Shown here: positions 4,875-5,538 of the stretch, piece by piece
Position numbering within the stretch: position 1 is the first letter of the stretch
Layout: each line of letters starts with the position of its first letter
Assembly: GCA_003455565.1 (NCBI GenBank)
Contig: DMQW01000063.1
Coordinates: 1-5,538 of the forward strand
DNA: 5,538 nucleotides
Direction of reading: 5' to 3'
DNA from: Limisphaerales bacterium
Lineage (GTDB): Bacteria > Verrucomicrobiota > Verrucomicrobiia > Limisphaerales > UBA11358
The notes under the pieces: model-generated
Databases searched by the model: none
The model's input: only the letters and a program-made list of their open reading frames with translations
Told to the model about the DNA's origin: nothing
Translations under genes and position numbers: made by a program

Positions 4875-5504
4875 CTACGGTCCGTAAATGTTTCCGGCCT
4901 GGCAGGCGTTGCTGCCGACGCTGCCCTCCAAAATGGTGTAGAGCGTCGCGTTGGTGTAAAAATACGGCGTGTTCGTCACGACCGAGTTCGTGCCCGTATA
5001 TATATAGGTCCCGACCAGCAGGGCGTTCGTCACCGAGGTCGGCGACGTGGAGAGATAAACCGCGCCGGTGAAGCTGTAAGCCTGGTTGGTGAGGCCGGAC
5101 AGGCTGATCTGATCTTTGCGGATCAAAACGGTGTAAGTGTTCTGATCCAGTGACGGCGTGATCATGGTGTTGGTTAGCGTTTGCAACGCGCCAAAGCCGG
5201 TGACCTGGCCGGAAACGCTGAAAATTGAAATGCTGAAAATTGAAATCAGCAGGAACAGCGCGAGGGTTTTGCCGAGATGTCCTTTTAGCGCGTGGGTGGC
5301 GCCGCGCAGATTGCTGACGACGACGCCGAGCAGTGGCGGCAGATGTTCGGCGGCGAGGAGCGCGGCAATGTGTTTTTCCACGTCCGCCAAAATCGGTTTG
5401 GCGTCGAGGGTGCAAACCGGAGGGCTGAGGACGGAGGACGGAGGACGGACGGCCGCGGCGGGAAGCCCGGCGGCGGCATCGGCGATGAGTAGTATTTTTT
5501 TCAT
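4875..5504 (-). CDS. Hypothetical membrane/exported protein with repeat-encoded segments, 209 residues
   Basis: No family recognised. The ORF is uninterrupted. Residues 1-18 (MKKILLIADAAAGLPAAA) look weakly signal-like. Residues 19-30 (VRPPSSVLSPPV) are encoded by a GAGGACG-type array. Residues 36-60 form a probable helix (VEKHIAALLAAEHLPPLLG). Residues 79-98 (KTLALFLLISIFSISIFSVS) form a strong hydrophobic segment whose second half is encoded by a CTGAAA/GAAAATT array, followed by GQ, which resembles a signal-peptidase site. The rest (100-209) is rich in Thr, Ser, Asn and Tyr and probably beta-structured, as in surface or virion proteins. The natural reading is an exported domain behind a signal anchor. 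The 75 residues before it are odd, and the only in-frame alternative start noted is GTG at 5381 (residue 42). No Shine-Dalgarno site is visible before ATG 5504; the leader is an inverted heptamer array. It is probably co-transcribed with the gene at 4834. Confidence 0.62.
   Translation of the reverse strand: MKKILLIADAAAGLPAAAVRPPSSVLSPPVCTLDAKPILADVEKHIAALLAAEHLPPLLGVVVSNLRGATHALKGHLGKTLALFLLISIFSISIFSVSGQVTGFGALQTLTNTMITPSLDQNTYTVLIRKDQISLSGLTNQAYSFTGAVYLSTSPTSVTNALLVGTYIYTGTNSVVTNTPYFYTNATLYTILEGSVGSNACQAGNIYGP
5212..5250 (+). repeat. GAAAATT/GCTGAAA repeat inside the gene at 5504-4875
   Basis: On the plus strand the stretch contains two copies of a 15-base unit, TGAAAATTGAAATGC (5219-5233) and TGAAAATTGAAATCA (5234-5248), preceded by GAAACGC. 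On the coding (minus) strand it reads ISIFSISIFSVSG, the core of the gene's hydrophobic segment. It belongs to the same loose family as the leader repeat at 4835-4871, in the opposite orientation. Confidence 0.75.
5419..5450 (+). repeat. GAGGACG heptamer array inside the gene at 5504-4875
   Basis: Three exact tandem copies of GAGGACG (5427-5433, 5434-5440, 5441-5447) are flanked by degenerate units (GGAGGGCT before, GAC after). On the coding minus strand they give the Pro/Ser-rich VRPPSSVLSPPV near the N-terminus. The period is again seven bases, like the AACATTC arrays, although the sequence is unrelated. Confidence 0.8.
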
Positions 5505-5510
5505 AATTTT

Positions 5511-5538
5511 GTTTGTTCGATGTTGAATGTTGAATGTT
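5511..5538 (-). repeat. Inverted heptamer array in the leader of the gene at 5504
   Basis: Read on the minus strand from 5538: AACATTC, AACATTC, AACATCG, AACAAAC, then AAAATT and the ATG. It is cut by the window edge and probably longer. It is inverted relative to the array at 4397-4438, with which it shares 19 contiguous bases (AACATTCAACATTCAACAT). It lies in the same place relative to its gene as the array at 38-64 does to the gene at 76, but lacks a Shine-Dalgarno site after it. Confidence 0.82.

Noticed and set aside
4995..5012. TATATATATA tract as a promoter
   Set aside because: It lies within the coding part of the gene at 5504-4875 (residues around TYIYTG), with no downstream gene start in a suitable position.
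4629..5153. 174-codon plus-strand frame over the two minus-strand genes
   Set aside because: Its translation is Arg/Val/Gly-rich without structure and crosses the leader repeat. The minus-strand frames read as far better proteins.

Overview
The window looks like part of a prophage, or phage-derived element, integrated in a GC-rich bacterium, most likely a member of the Verrucomicrobiota. The host guess rests on style: the window carries the short A/C-rich heptamer arrays (AACATTC/AACATTG/AACATCG), CTGAAA-type arrays and GAGGACG arrays that I associate from memory with Pedosphaera-like Verrucomicrobiota. No rRNA or host housekeeping gene is present to confirm it.

Positions 76-2795 hold a tight plus-strand packaging operon in the order of phage Mu genes 25 to 28: a membrane/coiled-coil protein (76-546), a small winged-helix protein (548-820), a DUF3486-like small terminase (817-1416) and a large terminase (1413-2795, GTG start). 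The genes are 1 bp apart or overlap by 4 bp (ATGA, GTGA), which points to one transcript with translational coupling. A possible 46-residue GTG-initiated gene (2803-2943) bridges the only sizeable gap and overlaps the portal start by another ATGA. The portal protein (2940-4445) is of the HK97/PF04860 type rather than the DUF935 type expected beside Mu-like terminases, so the module is mosaic.

Right after the portal the strand switches. Two minus-strand genes of unrecognised function follow: 5504-4875, with an internal membrane segment and a Thr/Ser/Asn-rich exported-looking domain, then 4834-4442. The protease, scaffold and capsid genes normally found after a portal are absent from the window. 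The portal and the last minus-strand gene converge, and their stop codons overlap.

The most unusual aspect is the short-period repeat arrays. They sit in the leaders of three genes, form the last residues of the portal, and lie in frame inside the gene at 5504-4875, where one array encodes a hydrophobic segment. The AACATTC array exists in opposite orientations on either side of the reversed two-gene block. If that block were flipped at the longest shared stretch of the two arrays, the portal stop would overlap the next start as ATGA, the same junction style as elsewhere in the operon. This suggests that the block was inverted through the repeats. No tRNA, rRNA, CRISPR array or insertion sequence is seen, and no stretch over 300 bases lacks a gene.
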